In this document: piece after piece, positions 29,959-39,113 of the stretch | Layout of the letters: each line of letters starts with the position of its first letter | How positions within the stretch are numbered: the first letter of the stretch is position 1 | Source: Candidatus Bathyarchaeota archaeon | Lineage (GTDB): Archaea; Thermoproteota; Bathyarchaeia; TCS64 | Direction of reading: 5' to 3' | Length of the DNA stretch: 55,125 nt | Assembly (NCBI GenBank): GCA_016783455.1 | Contig: JADHWN010000012.1 | Location: 1 to 55,125, forward strand | Notes under the pieces: model-generated | Told to the model about the DNA's origin: nothing | The model's database searches: none | What the model saw: the letters and a program-made list of their open reading frames with translations, nothing else | Made by a program: the position numbers and the translations under genes

Positions 29959-31200
29959 TTGCAGGTGGTGCAGAGGTCCCGTGAGTTCCTGAGGAGGCAG
30001 AACCACAACTACAGGATGCTCCTCGTCCGGGCCTCCGGGGCCACATTCCTGATGAACCTCACGAACAGCTACCAGTCCATCTACACGACGGCGCTCGGTG
30101 CCGACCCTGTGACCCTGGGCACTATGAGCAGCATAGGCAGCGCCATCAACATGGTCATCTCCCTGCCCTCGGGCTGGATCTCCGACAGGTACGACCTCAA
30201 GAAGGTGATGGGCATCGGGATGGCGTTCCAGGTGCTCATGATCGCCCTCTACGCCCTCGCCCAGGACTGGACCTGGATACTGGTGGCGATGATGGTGAAC
30301 CCCTTCACGATGGCGCTGATGATGCGGAGCCAGAGCGTCATGTTCTCCAGGGCTCTGAAGGACGAGGAGCGGGCTCAGGGATTCGCGCTACGCCAGGTCA
30401 TCGCCTCTACCATCGGCATAGTGGCCCCCATCCCTGCCGCCCTCCTCATCGACTACTTCGGTGGTCTGAATGTCCAGGGCATCAGGCCCATGTACTACAT
30501 CCGGTTCATCGGACTGGTGATCGTCTACGGCTACGTCTACATGAAGCTTGATAGCGTTCCGCCCATGCCAAGGCCGAAAGAGGAAAAGACGAACTTCCTC
30601 CGTGACATCCGGGAGGTCTTCAGCGAGGGGGAGGGCCTCAAGGCCTTCCTTGTGGTGAGCGGTCTGGGATCCTTCATAATGGGGATGACGATGTCCTTCA
30701 TATTTCTCTACGCCGCAGAAATCAAGGGGGCGGACACCCTAACCCTGGGCCTCCTAAGCACTGCCTCGACCCTCTCATCGATAGTCTTCGCCCTCCCAAT
30801 GAGCAGGCTGGCAGACACCAGGGGCAGGAAGCTGGCGTTCCTATTGACCAGGCCCGCCCGGTTCCTGTTCTTCCTGATCTTGGTGTATGCGCCCCATCCC
30901 TCCTGGCTCATCCTCGCCTGGGCCTGCCGGGGGATAAGCATGGCCGGGAGCTCCTACCAGACGTGGATGCTTGAGCTTGTTCCCGCGGAGAAGAGGGGTA
31001 GATGGCTCGGTGTCACCAACACCATCAACTCGTTGGTCAGGATTCCCGCCCCCATCATAGGCGGGATGCTTTACGAGAGCGTGAACCCCGGCCTCCTCTT
31101 CCTATTACCCGTGATCCTTGAGGCCGTAATCAGGCTCCCAATCATCTACTTCAAAATTCCTGAGACACTGAAGAAGAGATCCGTTGCACTCAACGACTGA
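29959..31200 (+). CDS. Major facilitator superfamily transporter
   Basis: The 413-aa protein has 12 predicted membrane helices. The MFS loop 2-3 signature appears as 'LPSGWISDRYDLKKVMGIGM' and is repeated in the second half as 'LPMSRLADTRGRKLAFLLT'. The start is TTG at 29959; the first ~20 residues are basic and cytosolic. It is transcribed divergently from the TPP enzyme (139-nt shared region), which hints at a common substrate, but nothing in the sequence identifies it. Confidence 0.88.
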   Translation: MQVVQRSREFLRRQNHNYRMLLVRASGATFLMNLTNSYQSIYTTALGADPVTLGTMSSIGSAINMVISLPSGWISDRYDLKKVMGIGMAFQVLMIALYALAQDWTWILVAMMVNPFTMALMMRSQSVMFSRALKDEERAQGFALRQVIASTIGIVAPIPAALLIDYFGGLNVQGIRPMYYIRFIGLVIVYGYVYMKLDSVPPMPRPKEEKTNFLRDIREVFSEGEGLKAFLVVSGLGSFIMGMTMSFIFLYAAEIKGADTLTLGLLSTASTLSSIVFALPMSRLADTRGRKLAFLLTRPARFLFFLILVYAPHPSWLILAWACRGISMAGSSYQTWMLELVPAEKRGRWLGVTNTINSLVRIPAPIIGGMLYESVNPGLLFLLPVILEAVIRLPIIYFKIPETLKKRSVALND

Positions 31201-31222
31201 TAAAAAAGGGTGTAAAGGGAGG

Positions 31223-32116
31223 CTACCCTTTCTTCTCTGGCCTGAGACCTAGGCGGTAGGCGATGTTCGCCTTATCGTCCTCGACTGGCACAAGTTTTCC
31301 GGGGTAGCCTGACATGATAGGCGACACTCCCGGTCCGTGACCCGTTGAGAAGCTGGCGCCGTGTGAGACGACGCCGATGGTCACCGCCCCGGGGTGGATG
31401 CCCCTGGCGTAGTGGGAGAGCATGTCCTTGATCCCGACGATGTCACCTATCCGGACTTCTGACAGACCGTAGCTCTCGGTGAGTTCGGGGCTTGTGCTCT
31501 GGATATCGAAGTCGCCCAGGTCGGGTATGCCCCCGCTTCCCCCGCCTATTCCGGAGCCCATCATCCTGCCCTCGACGATCTTCGCCACAGGCACCACCAG
31601 CCCATCCCCTTCCTCGCGGATCTCCATGGCCTCGAGGAGCTTCGGGGAGAGGGACATCATCCGGACGTCCTCGCGGCCCTCGATCTCCAGACCCACGCCC
31701 CAGCCGGTGACCTGTATCTTGTCCCCAATTGTCAAATTCTCCAAGGTCTCGAGGGGGAAGTCCACGAATGTCTTGGAATAGCCGTGCTTCCCCGTGACGG
31801 TGCCCTTCTCCCCCTTCGCCTCGCCCGTCACGACCCTCCCCTCGTTCCCGATGCAGGCGAGGGCGTTGAGGGCCGTGAACTGCCTCACGGAGCCCCGGTT
31901 CTGGAGGCAGACGCCTGGCTCGAAGTGGTCAGCGACCCAGCCGTAGGCACAGTCGCCGACCCTGAAGTTGAGCTTGATCCCCGATCCCCCGGGGCTGAGC
32001 CGAGGGACACCGTCGAAACCGGTCCTGTAGCTCCCCGTCGTGGAGGGGTGGGAGATCTCCCCCATGACCGAGACCTGGACCAGCCTGTCCTTGTTCGTCT
32101 TCAGCATCTTCACCAC
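31223..32116 (-). CDS. DUF4438 domain protein, paralogue A
   Basis: The 297-aa protein has the DUF4438 pattern: 'TNKDRLVQVSVMGEISHPST', 'VGDCAYGWVADHFEPGV', 'CIGNEGRVVTGEAKGEKGTV', 'DIQSTSPELTESYGLSEVRI' and, toward the end, 'VSHGASFSTGHGPGVSPIMS'. It is a soluble protein with many conserved Gly, Asp and His residues, so it may be an enzyme, but its function is unknown. The start overlaps the stop of paralogue B by 7 nt, so the two are translationally coupled and may form a heteromer. Confidence 0.85.
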   Translation of the reverse strand: MVKMLKTNKDRLVQVSVMGEISHPSTTGSYRTGFDGVPRLSPGGSGIKLNFRVGDCAYGWVADHFEPGVCLQNRGSVRQFTALNALACIGNEGRVVTGEAKGEKGTVTGKHGYSKTFVDFPLETLENLTIGDKIQVTGWGVGLEIEGREDVRMMSLSPKLLEAMEIREEGDGLVVPVAKIVEGRMMGSGIGGGSGGIPDLGDFDIQSTSPELTESYGLSEVRIGDIVGIKDMLSHYARGIHPGAVTIGVVSHGASFSTGHGPGVSPIMSGYPGKLVPVEDDKANIAYRLGLRPEKKG

Positions 32117-33039
32117 TCCAGGTCTCCTCTCAGGTCGAGGTAGTAGGCGACGTTCGCCTTCGGATCGATGACCGGCTTGAGCCTCTCCTTGCTTCCCGAG
32201 AAGATGGTGGCTAAGCCGGGTCCGTGTCCGCCGATCTCGCTTTCTCCGTGTGAGACGACTCCCACGACTATCCCCCCCTCGAAGACGCCGTTGCCGTACT
32301 CGGAGGTGACGTCGGTGACCGCGACGAGGTCCCCAAACCTGAGACTATCCAGCCCCAGTTCATCGTTGAGCTCCGGGCTGCAGGACTGGATGTCCCAGGC
32401 CCCCGCGTGGGATCCCCCTCGCCCCACCCCTGTCCCCATGATGCTGCCGGGGACGATCTTCACAACGGGAACCGTCAGCTTCCCGTCCTCGATGCCCACA
32501 TCGATCTTCTCCAGCAGGTCGGGCGCGAGGGAGGGTATCCTCACGTCCTCGAAGCCCTCTATGACGAGGCCGGTCCCCCAGGCCTCAATCTCGATCTTAT
32601 CGCCTATCGTAAGCTTCGCCCTGTCCTCTGGCTTGAAGTCGACGACGAGCCTGTACGAGCGCCCCGCGAAGAAGTAGGTCTTGCCGACCACGACGCCCTT
32701 GGCTCCCTTCGCCTCCCCTGACAGGACCTTAGCGGGGTTCCCGATGCAGGAGAAGACGTTCACGCCCTGTGCCTTTGAGGAGTCGGGGTCCGAGACGGCC
32801 ACGCCGGCGTTGAGGTGGTCGGCGTACCAGCCGAAGACGGGGTCCCCCACTCTCACGTTGTGGACTATGCCTCCGATGCCCACGGTGAGCTTTGGTCTCC
32901 CGTCCCATGTGGTCACGAAGCCCCTCTCTACCCAGAGCTCGGGGTGGATGATCTCCCCCTTCACCTTCATCTTGACGAGTGAGTCAACGTTGGTCTTCAA
33001 CTCATGTTCACCAGTTGCACCATAATTCACCCTAACCAT
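32110..33039 (-). CDS. DUF4438 domain protein, paralogue B
   Basis: The 309-aa paralogue of the next gene shares 'VGDPVFGWYADHLNAGV', 'SCIGNPAKVLSGEAKGAKGV', 'DIQSCSPELNDELGLDSLRF' and 'VSHGESEIGGHGPGLATIFS'. It is the first gene of the pair. Retention of two coupled, clearly diverged copies suggests either a hetero-oligomer or two substrate variants. Confidence 0.85.
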   Translation of the reverse strand: MVRVNYGATGEHELKTNVDSLVKMKVKGEIIHPELWVERGFVTTWDGRPKLTVGIGGIVHNVRVGDPVFGWYADHLNAGVAVSDPDSSKAQGVNVFSCIGNPAKVLSGEAKGAKGVVVGKTYFFAGRSYRLVVDFKPEDRAKLTIGDKIEIEAWGTGLVIEGFEDVRIPSLAPDLLEKIDVGIEDGKLTVPVVKIVPGSIMGTGVGRGGSHAGAWDIQSCSPELNDELGLDSLRFGDLVAVTDVTSEYGNGVFEGGIVVGVVSHGESEIGGHGPGLATIFSGSKERLKPVIDPKANVAYYLDLRGDLEW

Positions 33040-33121
33040 GTAAAAATGGAGGGGTTCGATCCCACGGTTTAATCAGAACCTTTAATTCGACCCATCCTAG
33101 TGTGATAAAAAGGTAGTAAAA

Positions 33122-33835
33122 TTGCCTTACTGTCCAAAATGTGGAGCCCAGGTCGAGGAGGAATACGCGGTCTGCCCGATCTGCCGTGAACATCTTAAGG
33201 GTCCGAAGCGCCAAGCCCGACCTACGGGGGCGAGGGCCTCAGATCATCTTTCGCTGGGCTACAGGATAGCCTCCTCGAAGCCCATGGTCTTCGCGCCGGT
33301 CCTGTTAGGTTCTCTGATCTCGACGCTGATTAACCCCGAGGGGTGGTCCCCCCTGGACCCCAGTTCCTACTCTCCTGTGTTCTTCGTTGCTGCGCTCCTC
33401 TCCCTCGCTGGCTCTATTCTGGTCTACCTGCTGAACTTCGCCTCCATCGATATGGCTCGGGACGCCTACGTCGGTGAGAGGCTGGACCTCGGCGCCAGCA
33501 TGAACTACGTGATCGGGAGGATAGGGACATTCATCGTCGCCTCCATCGTCGGCGTCCTGTTGTCCATAACCATCCTCCTGATCCCCGTCTCCATCTTCAT
33601 GTTCGTGATAATCGTCATGGACGAGACCAGCGTCGGGACCGCCATCTCCAGGGCCTGGAGCGTCATCACGAGGGACATCGGTGACGTCACCGTCATCATC
33701 CTCGCCTCGATAGTCGGGACCATATTACTGAGCTTCGTGCCCTGGATCGGGGGGCTCCTCACCGTCTGTCTCGACGTGGTGATCCAACTTGCCTTCATCA
33801 GCGTCTACGAGAAATACAGAAGCGAGGCGTACTAG
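33122..33835 (+). CDS. Zinc-ribbon membrane protein, polytopic
   Basis: The 237-aa protein starts at TTG 33122. An N-terminal zinc ribbon ('PYCPKCGAQVEEEYAVCPIC') is followed by a basic linker and about five hydrophobic segments from residue 55 on, including a duplicated Gly-rich pair ('GTFIVASIVGVLLSITILLI', 'DVTVIILASIVGTILLSFVP'). Proteins with this layout are common in archaea and lack an assigned function. Confidence 0.75.
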   Translation: MPYCPKCGAQVEEEYAVCPICREHLKGPKRQARPTGARASDHLSLGYRIASSKPMVFAPVLLGSLISTLINPEGWSPLDPSSYSPVFFVAALLSLAGSILVYLLNFASIDMARDAYVGERLDLGASMNYVIGRIGTFIVASIVGVLLSITILLIPVSIFMFVIIVMDETSVGTAISRAWSVITRDIGDVTVIILASIVGTILLSFVPWIGGLLTVCLDVVIQLAFISVYEKYRSEAY

Positions 33836-33869
33836 TTTAAAATAAAAAGAGGAATCGATTTTCCTTTCT

Positions 33870-34790
33870 TTACATGGCCTTAAGCCGCTTAATCCGCTCA
33901 TCGATGGGTGGGTGGGTGGCGTAGAGGCTGTCCAGGGCGCTCCTGTTGGGATCCGCTATGAAGAGGTGGCTCACCGCCTCGCTGACGTCCATGTCGCCCC
34001 TGTTGTTCTCCCTGATCTTCTCAAGGGCCGAGGCCAGCCCGTCAGGGTAGCGGGTGAGCTCTGCACCTGACGCGTCCGCGAGGTACTCCCGCTTCCTGGA
34101 GACGGTGAACTGGACTATCCGCGTGAGAAGGGGGGCGAAGATGGCGAGGATGAACCCGAATGCAAGTATAGCCACACCGAGGCCCCCGCGATCCCTGTCC
34201 CTGCCCCCCCTTCGGCTACGACCCCCAGTGTAAGATCTGAACCTGTATGTCCTGAGGATGATGTGACTGAGGATGGCTGCGAGGCCGACGAGGACGGCGA
34301 CGAGGGTCATGAAGGTGACATCCCTGTTCCTGACGTGTGAGATCTCGTGGGCGATGACCCCCTCCAGCTCCTGCCTGTCAAGGGCCGCCATGAGCCCCGT
34401 CGTGACGGTGACGCTTGCGTGCTCCGGGTCACGGCCCGTCGCGAAGGCGTTTATCTCGTCGCTCTCGATGACGTAGACCTTGGGCTTAGGTGTGCCGGCA
34501 GCTATGCTGAGGCCCTCAACCGTATCGTTGAGGTAGACATAGTCCCGCCCCTCGGCTGGGATGGCTCCCGTGGCTGAGAGGACGACCCGGTCGCCGTACA
34601 TGTAGGAGCTGTAGGAGTAGATCACCATGAAGATGAGGGTCAAGGGGAGGACGTAGAAGACCACCTCAGGGGCGAAGAGGTAGGATAGGGTGACGGCCAG
34701 AACCAGGATTATGACTGTGAGGGTCGACGCGAGGAGGATGGAGCTCCGCCTGTTCCTCGCTATCTCCTCGTGGAAGCTGCGTCGTTCCAT
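33870..34790 (-). CDS. htpX: HtpX-like M48 metalloprotease
   Basis: The 306-aa membrane protease has two N-terminal membrane helices (about 18-60), the zinc motif HEISH in 'LEGVIAHEISHVRNRDVTFM', two further helices (about 165-180 and 208-225) and the third ligand Glu in 'VSRKREYLADASGAELT'. HtpX homologues degrade misfolded membrane proteins, with the active site facing the cytosol. The start ATG overlaps the lemA stop, so LemA-HtpX is a translational pair, a common archaeal arrangement. Confidence 0.92.
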   Translation of the reverse strand: MERRSFHEEIARNRRSSILLASTLTVIILVLAVTLSYLFAPEVVFYVLPLTLIFMVIYSYSSYMYGDRVVLSATGAIPAEGRDYVYLNDTVEGLSIAAGTPKPKVYVIESDEINAFATGRDPEHASVTVTTGLMAALDRQELEGVIAHEISHVRNRDVTFMTLVAVLVGLAAILSHIILRTYRFRSYTGGRSRRGGRDRDRGGLGVAILAFGFILAIFAPLLTRIVQFTVSRKREYLADASGAELTRYPDGLASALEKIRENNRGDMDVSEAVSHLFIADPNRSALDSLYATHPPIDERIKRLKAM

Positions 34791-35410
34791 CAGAACTCCA
34801 CTTTGGGCGTCTCACGGCTCTCCTCGGGGATCTCCAGGTAATCGTGGGGCTTCCTGCCGCCGGCGAACCATACGCCGGGTATCGTGGTTATCAGGTTGTT
34901 GAAGTTGAGCACCGAGCTGTTGTAGTACTGCCTGGAGTAGGCGATCTTGTTCTCGATCCCCTCCAGCTGCTCCTGGAAGAGCTTGAAGTTCTCGGCCGCC
35001 TTCAGGTCGGGATATGCCTCGGCCACCGCGAAGAGGCGACCCAGGGCTCCAGTCAGCATGTCCGATGAGGCCATCCGCTCCTGGGGACTCCCTGCGACCA
35101 TCCCGGCCCTCGCCGCGGCGATGCTCTCGAAGATCTCCCGTTCGTGGGAGGCATAGCCTTTAACCGTCTCCACGAGGTTCGGCACCAGGTCAAATCTCTT
35201 CTTCAGCTGGACGTCGATCTGGGACCAGGCCTCGTCGATACGGTTGGATAGGACCTTTATCTTGTTGTAGTAGGAGATGGCTGTTAGGATACCGGCTCCA
35301 ATGACTACTGCGATTAATAAAATCCATTGCCACACTTTGTGTGCACCAATGTATATTGTTCCAAGTTTTCTTATTAAGTTATTGAATTTTAGGGGGTGGT
35401 TCCCGTTCAT
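34790..35410 (-). CDS. lemA: LemA family protein
   Basis: The 206-aa protein has one membrane helix (about 28-46, 'WILLIAVVIGAGILTAISYY') and a cytosolic or external helical bundle with the LemA signature 'KIKVLSNRIDEAWSQIDVQL' and 'KKRFDLVPNLVETVKGYASH'. The C-terminal 'NSSVLNFNNLITTIPGVWFA' is typical. The annotated ATG overlaps the alaX stop by 4 nt; an internal GTG at residue 26 would give the more usual short N-terminus. LemA usually pairs with membrane proteases or stress systems, here HtpX. Confidence 0.9.
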   Translation of the reverse strand: MNGNHPLKFNNLIRKLGTIYIGAHKVWQWILLIAVVIGAGILTAISYYNKIKVLSNRIDEAWSQIDVQLKKRFDLVPNLVETVKGYASHEREIFESIAAARAGMVAGSPQERMASSDMLTGALGRLFAVAEAYPDLKAAENFKLFQEQLEGIENKIAYSRQYYNSSVLNFNNLITTIPGVWFAGGRKPHDYLEIPEESRETPKVEF

Positions 35411-36126
35411 TTGAGATGGAACTCGACCGTTCTCCTCCCCTTCTTCCCCGCGGAGAACCTCAGCTCAGATAGATGGCCTATGTCACCCGTGCTCCTGATG
35501 TGGGTGCCGAAGCAGAACGTCAGGGCGTAGGGTGGGATCTCCACCATCCTCAACGTGTCCACAGCCTTGGGTATTTTCTCAAGGAAGCTTTTCTTCCTCT
35601 CATCCTCCTCGCCCGCCAGCTCCTCCCGGGATGTGTAGTAGATGTGGAGGGGGATATCCGCGTCGATGATCTCGTCGAACTCCTTTCCGACCCGCTCAAC
35701 AGTCTCCTCCGTCAGCTCGGAGGGCTTGAACTCGAGTTTCGTGAGGTCCGAGTAGACCTTGGGCCCCGACCCCTCTCTCTCGAAGAGGCCGGTTAGGAGG
35801 TGCTCGCCGCTGTGGCGCCTCATGTTGTAGAACCTGGCCTCCCAGTCGATGGAGCCGTGGACCTTCGTGCCGACGGGTATGTCCGCTCTCAGGTAGTGGA
35901 AGATGTCCCTCCCCCTCTTCATCACCTTGTGGACCTCGGTCTCCCCCCCGTCCCATCGGATCACCCCGGTGTCTGATGGTTGCCCCCCCGACTCCGGATA
36001 GAATGCGGTCTTGTCGAGGACAACGAACTTTGGCCCTGCCTTTACGACCTCGGCGTCGAAATCCCTCAAATAACAGTCTCTCACGTATAGTGGAGTCGAT
36101 GAAAAGTAATCGTGTACGTCCGACAT
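35407..36126 (-). CDS. alaX: Trans-acting alanyl-tRNA editing protein (AlaX)
   Basis: The 239-aa protein hydrolyses Ser- or Gly-tRNA-Ala mischarged by alanyl-tRNA synthetase. It carries the AlaRS-editing hallmarks 'FYPESGGQPSDTGVIRWDGG', the zinc ligands HSGEH (in 'RRHSGEHLLTGLFE') and CxxxH ('CFGTHIRSTGDIGHL'). Length and the N-terminal glycine-rich region match AlaX-M. It heads the alaX-lemA-htpX overlapping operon. Confidence 0.92.
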   Translation of the reverse strand: MSDVHDYFSSTPLYVRDCYLRDFDAEVVKAGPKFVVLDKTAFYPESGGQPSDTGVIRWDGGETEVHKVMKRGRDIFHYLRADIPVGTKVHGSIDWEARFYNMRRHSGEHLLTGLFEREGSGPKVYSDLTKLEFKPSELTEETVERVGKEFDEIIDADIPLHIYYTSREELAGEEDERKKSFLEKIPKAVDTLRMVEIPPYALTFCFGTHIRSTGDIGHLSELRFSAGKKGRRTVEFHLK

Positions 36127-36217
36127 GTTAATTCCCCTGCTACTCCGTGTTTAGTGAATTGGCTAAAAATAAGTCTAGTTGTGAGCGCACTACTACCTGC
36201 TTGTATTTAATAGAAAA

Positions 36218-38251
36218 GTGTTTAAAAAATACTTGTTTCATCTTATATACGTGTTAGCTAAGAAGCAATATCTATCATTTCTGTTTGTCATTTCATTTTG
36301 TCTGTCTATTTACATATCTCCGGTCCAAGCCCAATCGGCAGTTGAGAGGGTGATCATTATCTCCGTGGACTCGATGAACAACGACTTCATCTTCAACGAG
36401 AATGAGAACCCCGACTTCAGTATCACCCCGAACATCGGCTCGCTGGTGAAGAATGGGGCGTCATTCACCATGGCTGAGGCGGTGATGCCGACAAAGACAC
36501 AGGTCAACCACGTGACCATAGTATCGGGTTCATATGCCGACAACATCGGGATAGTGGGCAACTACGTCTTCGATCCCTCAAAGAATAGCAAGGCTTACAT
36601 GGGGAACATCGACTTCCCATGGAAGAATCCCTCGCTGATCAAGGCTGACACCATTTTCAAGGCGATGGAGAGGGAGGACTCAGACTACACGTCTCTGATA
36701 GTGGCGGGGAAGAACTACGTTGGTCGCCCCATCTGGGCTGACTATCAGTCTTGCCCGGCATATACTTCCGATAACGCCGAGAAGCTTGGCGTGATGAAGT
36801 TCCCCGAGATCATGCTCTGGGACTCTCCGGACGAATGGGTCATGGACAACGCCCTTCTGCTGCTGGACGAGGTGGACCCCGACATCACCCTCATCAACCT
36901 GCCCTTCCTGGATCCCGTGCAGCACTCCTTCGGCCACGGCTCCATGGAGTCATGGGCGGCGTTGGCCTGGGCTGATTACCAGATCGGTAGGCTGCTCCAG
37001 TATCTCATCGAATCTGGGAAGCTGGAGAGCACGCTGCTCGTCGTCACAGCCGACCACGGGCAGACCAACACCTGGGAGAGGGTTAACCTACAGAAGATCC
37101 TAAGATCGGAGGGATTGGATGCGAACGTGATCTCCGACGGCGCGTTCGCCAGCGTGTTCCTCACGAACGAGGCGGATTTAGATGAGGCGGTGGATCTCCT
37201 CAGCGGTTTAGAGTACATCGATGGCATCTGGTACGGCGACGGCTTCGACGACATCCACATCAGGACACCGTACACGGGGGACATCGCCGTCTCCATGGCC
37301 CCACCTTACGAAGCGTTCTCAAGGATCAGACCTCCGTTCATGGGGATCCATGGAGGGCTACAGCAGAGGTTCGTTCCTCTGATTTTTTTTGGTCCCAACG
37401 TGGAGAGAGGTCTTCTTCTGGAGAAAGCGTCCCTGACTGATATAGTCCCCACGATCTGTGAGATCACAGGGTACCCCCTCCCCCTAGACTCTCAGGGTAA
37501 CGTGCTTCCGGTGATAGACCGAACCCAGGGAGAGGCACCACCAATAACACCAAAGTTCGTTGAGTACCCGAGGTATACACTGGCATATATTCCAGTGATA
37601 TTTCTGTTCCTCTCGGTGTTGACCCTCATCCCCGCCCTGGTTCTCCAGAAGAACTACGGCTACTTCATGGTGGAGATCTCCCCCGGGAATCTCTCCAACA
37701 TCATCCCATCCCTCCTCATGAACACAGGCGTAATCTTCGCCATAGCCGCCTCATTTTACTCATACATCGTCAACCTCTACGCCGTCCCTGGGATCCAGCC
37801 CGACTCGTTCCTGACAGCCATGGACTTCGGAATCCTCGGCTCCTTCCTCATCTCCATCTCCCTATCATTGATAATTCTCTGGTACGCACCCCTGGCACTA
37901 CGCTTCGGCGTACAGAAGATCAGTCGGAGGCCCCTCAGCATCAAGACCATACCCTTCGCCACCGTCTTCCTCTTCATCTCCCAGATCATCTTCACCACCT
38001 TTAACCTCCTCGTCCGGATACCTTTCAGCATCGCCTTCCACGTCTTCATGACCTTCTTCTTCGGCGGCTTAGGGCTATCCTATGTCTACAGGATCTACAT
38101 GGTGAATAAATACGTGGAGAGGAGGAAGCGCATAGCACTGATCGCCACCATCGCTTCAGGGGTGCTGGTGGCGGTCATCTGGTTCTACGTGATGATGTTT
38201 CTCTTGTTCCCGAGCTATCTCTACGAAATGGGGATAACGGGTATAATATGA
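36218..38251 (+). CDS. Membrane-anchored alkaline-phosphatase-superfamily phosphodiesterase
   Basis: The 677-aa protein has an N-terminal signal (about 1-38, ending ISPVQAQ) and an extracellular nucleotide pyrophosphatase/phosphodiesterase domain (about 42-430). Metal ligands are visible: Asp in 'VIIISVDSMNNDF', the nucleophile Thr in 'AVMPTKTQVNHVTIVSG', Asp/His in 'DPVQHSFGHGS' and Asp-His in 'LVVTADHGQTNTWE'. About six membrane helices follow (about 445-677). The start is GTG at 36218. The domain belongs to the type I phosphodiesterase family; a role in cell-surface lipid or glycan phosphoester chemistry is a guess. Codon use near the start is more AT-rich than in neighbours. Confidence 0.85.
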   Translation: MFKKYLFHLIYVLAKKQYLSFLFVISFCLSIYISPVQAQSAVERVIIISVDSMNNDFIFNENENPDFSITPNIGSLVKNGASFTMAEAVMPTKTQVNHVTIVSGSYADNIGIVGNYVFDPSKNSKAYMGNIDFPWKNPSLIKADTIFKAMEREDSDYTSLIVAGKNYVGRPIWADYQSCPAYTSDNAEKLGVMKFPEIMLWDSPDEWVMDNALLLLDEVDPDITLINLPFLDPVQHSFGHGSMESWAALAWADYQIGRLLQYLIESGKLESTLLVVTADHGQTNTWERVNLQKILRSEGLDANVISDGAFASVFLTNEADLDEAVDLLSGLEYIDGIWYGDGFDDIHIRTPYTGDIAVSMAPPYEAFSRIRPPFMGIHGGLQQRFVPLIFFGPNVERGLLLEKASLTDIVPTICEITGYPLPLDSQGNVLPVIDRTQGEAPPITPKFVEYPRYTLAYIPVIFLFLSVLTLIPALVLQKNYGYFMVEISPGNLSNIIPSLLMNTGVIFAIAASFYSYIVNLYAVPGIQPDSFLTAMDFGILGSFLISISLSLIILWYAPLALRFGVQKISRRPLSIKTIPFATVFLFISQIIFTTFNLLVRIPFSIAFHVFMTFFFGGLGLSYVYRIYMVNKYVERRKRIALIATIASGVLVAVIWFYVMMFLLFPSYLYEMGITGII

Positions 38252-38262
38252 GAGCCATTTTT

Positions 38263-39009
38263 CTATTTCAACAATAGGACTAGCAGGACGGAGACTAGAC
38301 CTGTCAGATATACGCCGTCGAAGGTTCCCGCACCCCCGATGCTGACCGATGGAGCCTGGAGCTGGCCGAGCTTGGGGAGGTTGAGGATGTCCGCTCCGAT
38401 GAGGGCTCCCAGGGTCCCGCCTACGTAGGCTATTTGCGTGGGACATGTCACGGGGCTGATCCAGTTGATGAGGAACGTGATAAACGCCGTCATCGAGGGA
38501 GGCCCAAAAGCCGGGGTCGCGATGCCCATCCCTTTGACGATCACAGAGCTGTTGTATGTGGAGATGGTTACCACGATGAGTATCACCAGCGCCTTGATGT
38601 ATGTGGCGAGGAGGTCGGGGGAGTTACTGGGGATGGAGTAGAGCAGCAAGTAGAGGGAGATAAGGATGGGCACTACGCCTCCTCCAACGTTGATTGTAAG
38701 CAGCGTCCTCATCTTTCCCACATGGACCTGGGGTATCACCTAGTCGACCCCGAACTTGTTCACCTGGTCCAGATAGACTATGGGGTTATCAACCTCCAAG
38801 GTCTTGAGGGGGATGTTGATGAAACTCCCGACGAGGCTCAGGAAGAGTATGGCGCTGAAAAACTCCGGGGGTACACCGACACCCTGTATGAGGAGATCCC
38901 GGAAGTAGACATATGCTGATGAAGCCACGGTTAAGAGGAGGAAGAGCAGAAATCCCCAGTAGAGCAGGGAGAATGGTCTGAGGATGACGGTTCTGACGTT
39001 CTTAATCAT
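38263..39009 (-). pseudogene. DUF1614 membrane protein interrupted by one in-frame TAG
   Basis: Two frames in the same phase abut at TAG 38740-38742. The upstream 89 codons (start 39009) give 'MIKNVRTVILRPFSLLYWGF' and 'LFLSLVGSFINIPLKTLEVD', ending FGVD. The next codon after TAG is GTG, starting 'VIPQVHVGKMRTLLTINVGG' through to 38263. Joined, they make one 248-residue DUF1614 protein; in the family the TAG position is usually aromatic ('FGVRY.VP'). So the gene has a nonsense codon, is read through, or works as two coupled halves (TAG-GTG with GGGGT just upstream). Many other genes here use TAG as a normal stop, which argues against general pyrrolysine decoding. Confidence 0.7.
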
Positions 39010-39113
39010 CTGACTAACCTACAGATATCTGTTAGACTATTACAAATATTTCTATTGACGAATTCTTGGGAAAATGATAAAACGACCGTAGAGGCTCTAA
39101 ATAGTGACTATTC

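Noticed and set aside
38740-38742. Pyrrolysine reading of the TAG in the DUF1614 gene as the leading explanation
   Set aside because: TAG ends several ordinary genes here (the PhoU-like, ABC permease and COG2122 genes, among others), so TAG is a normal stop; kept only as one option.
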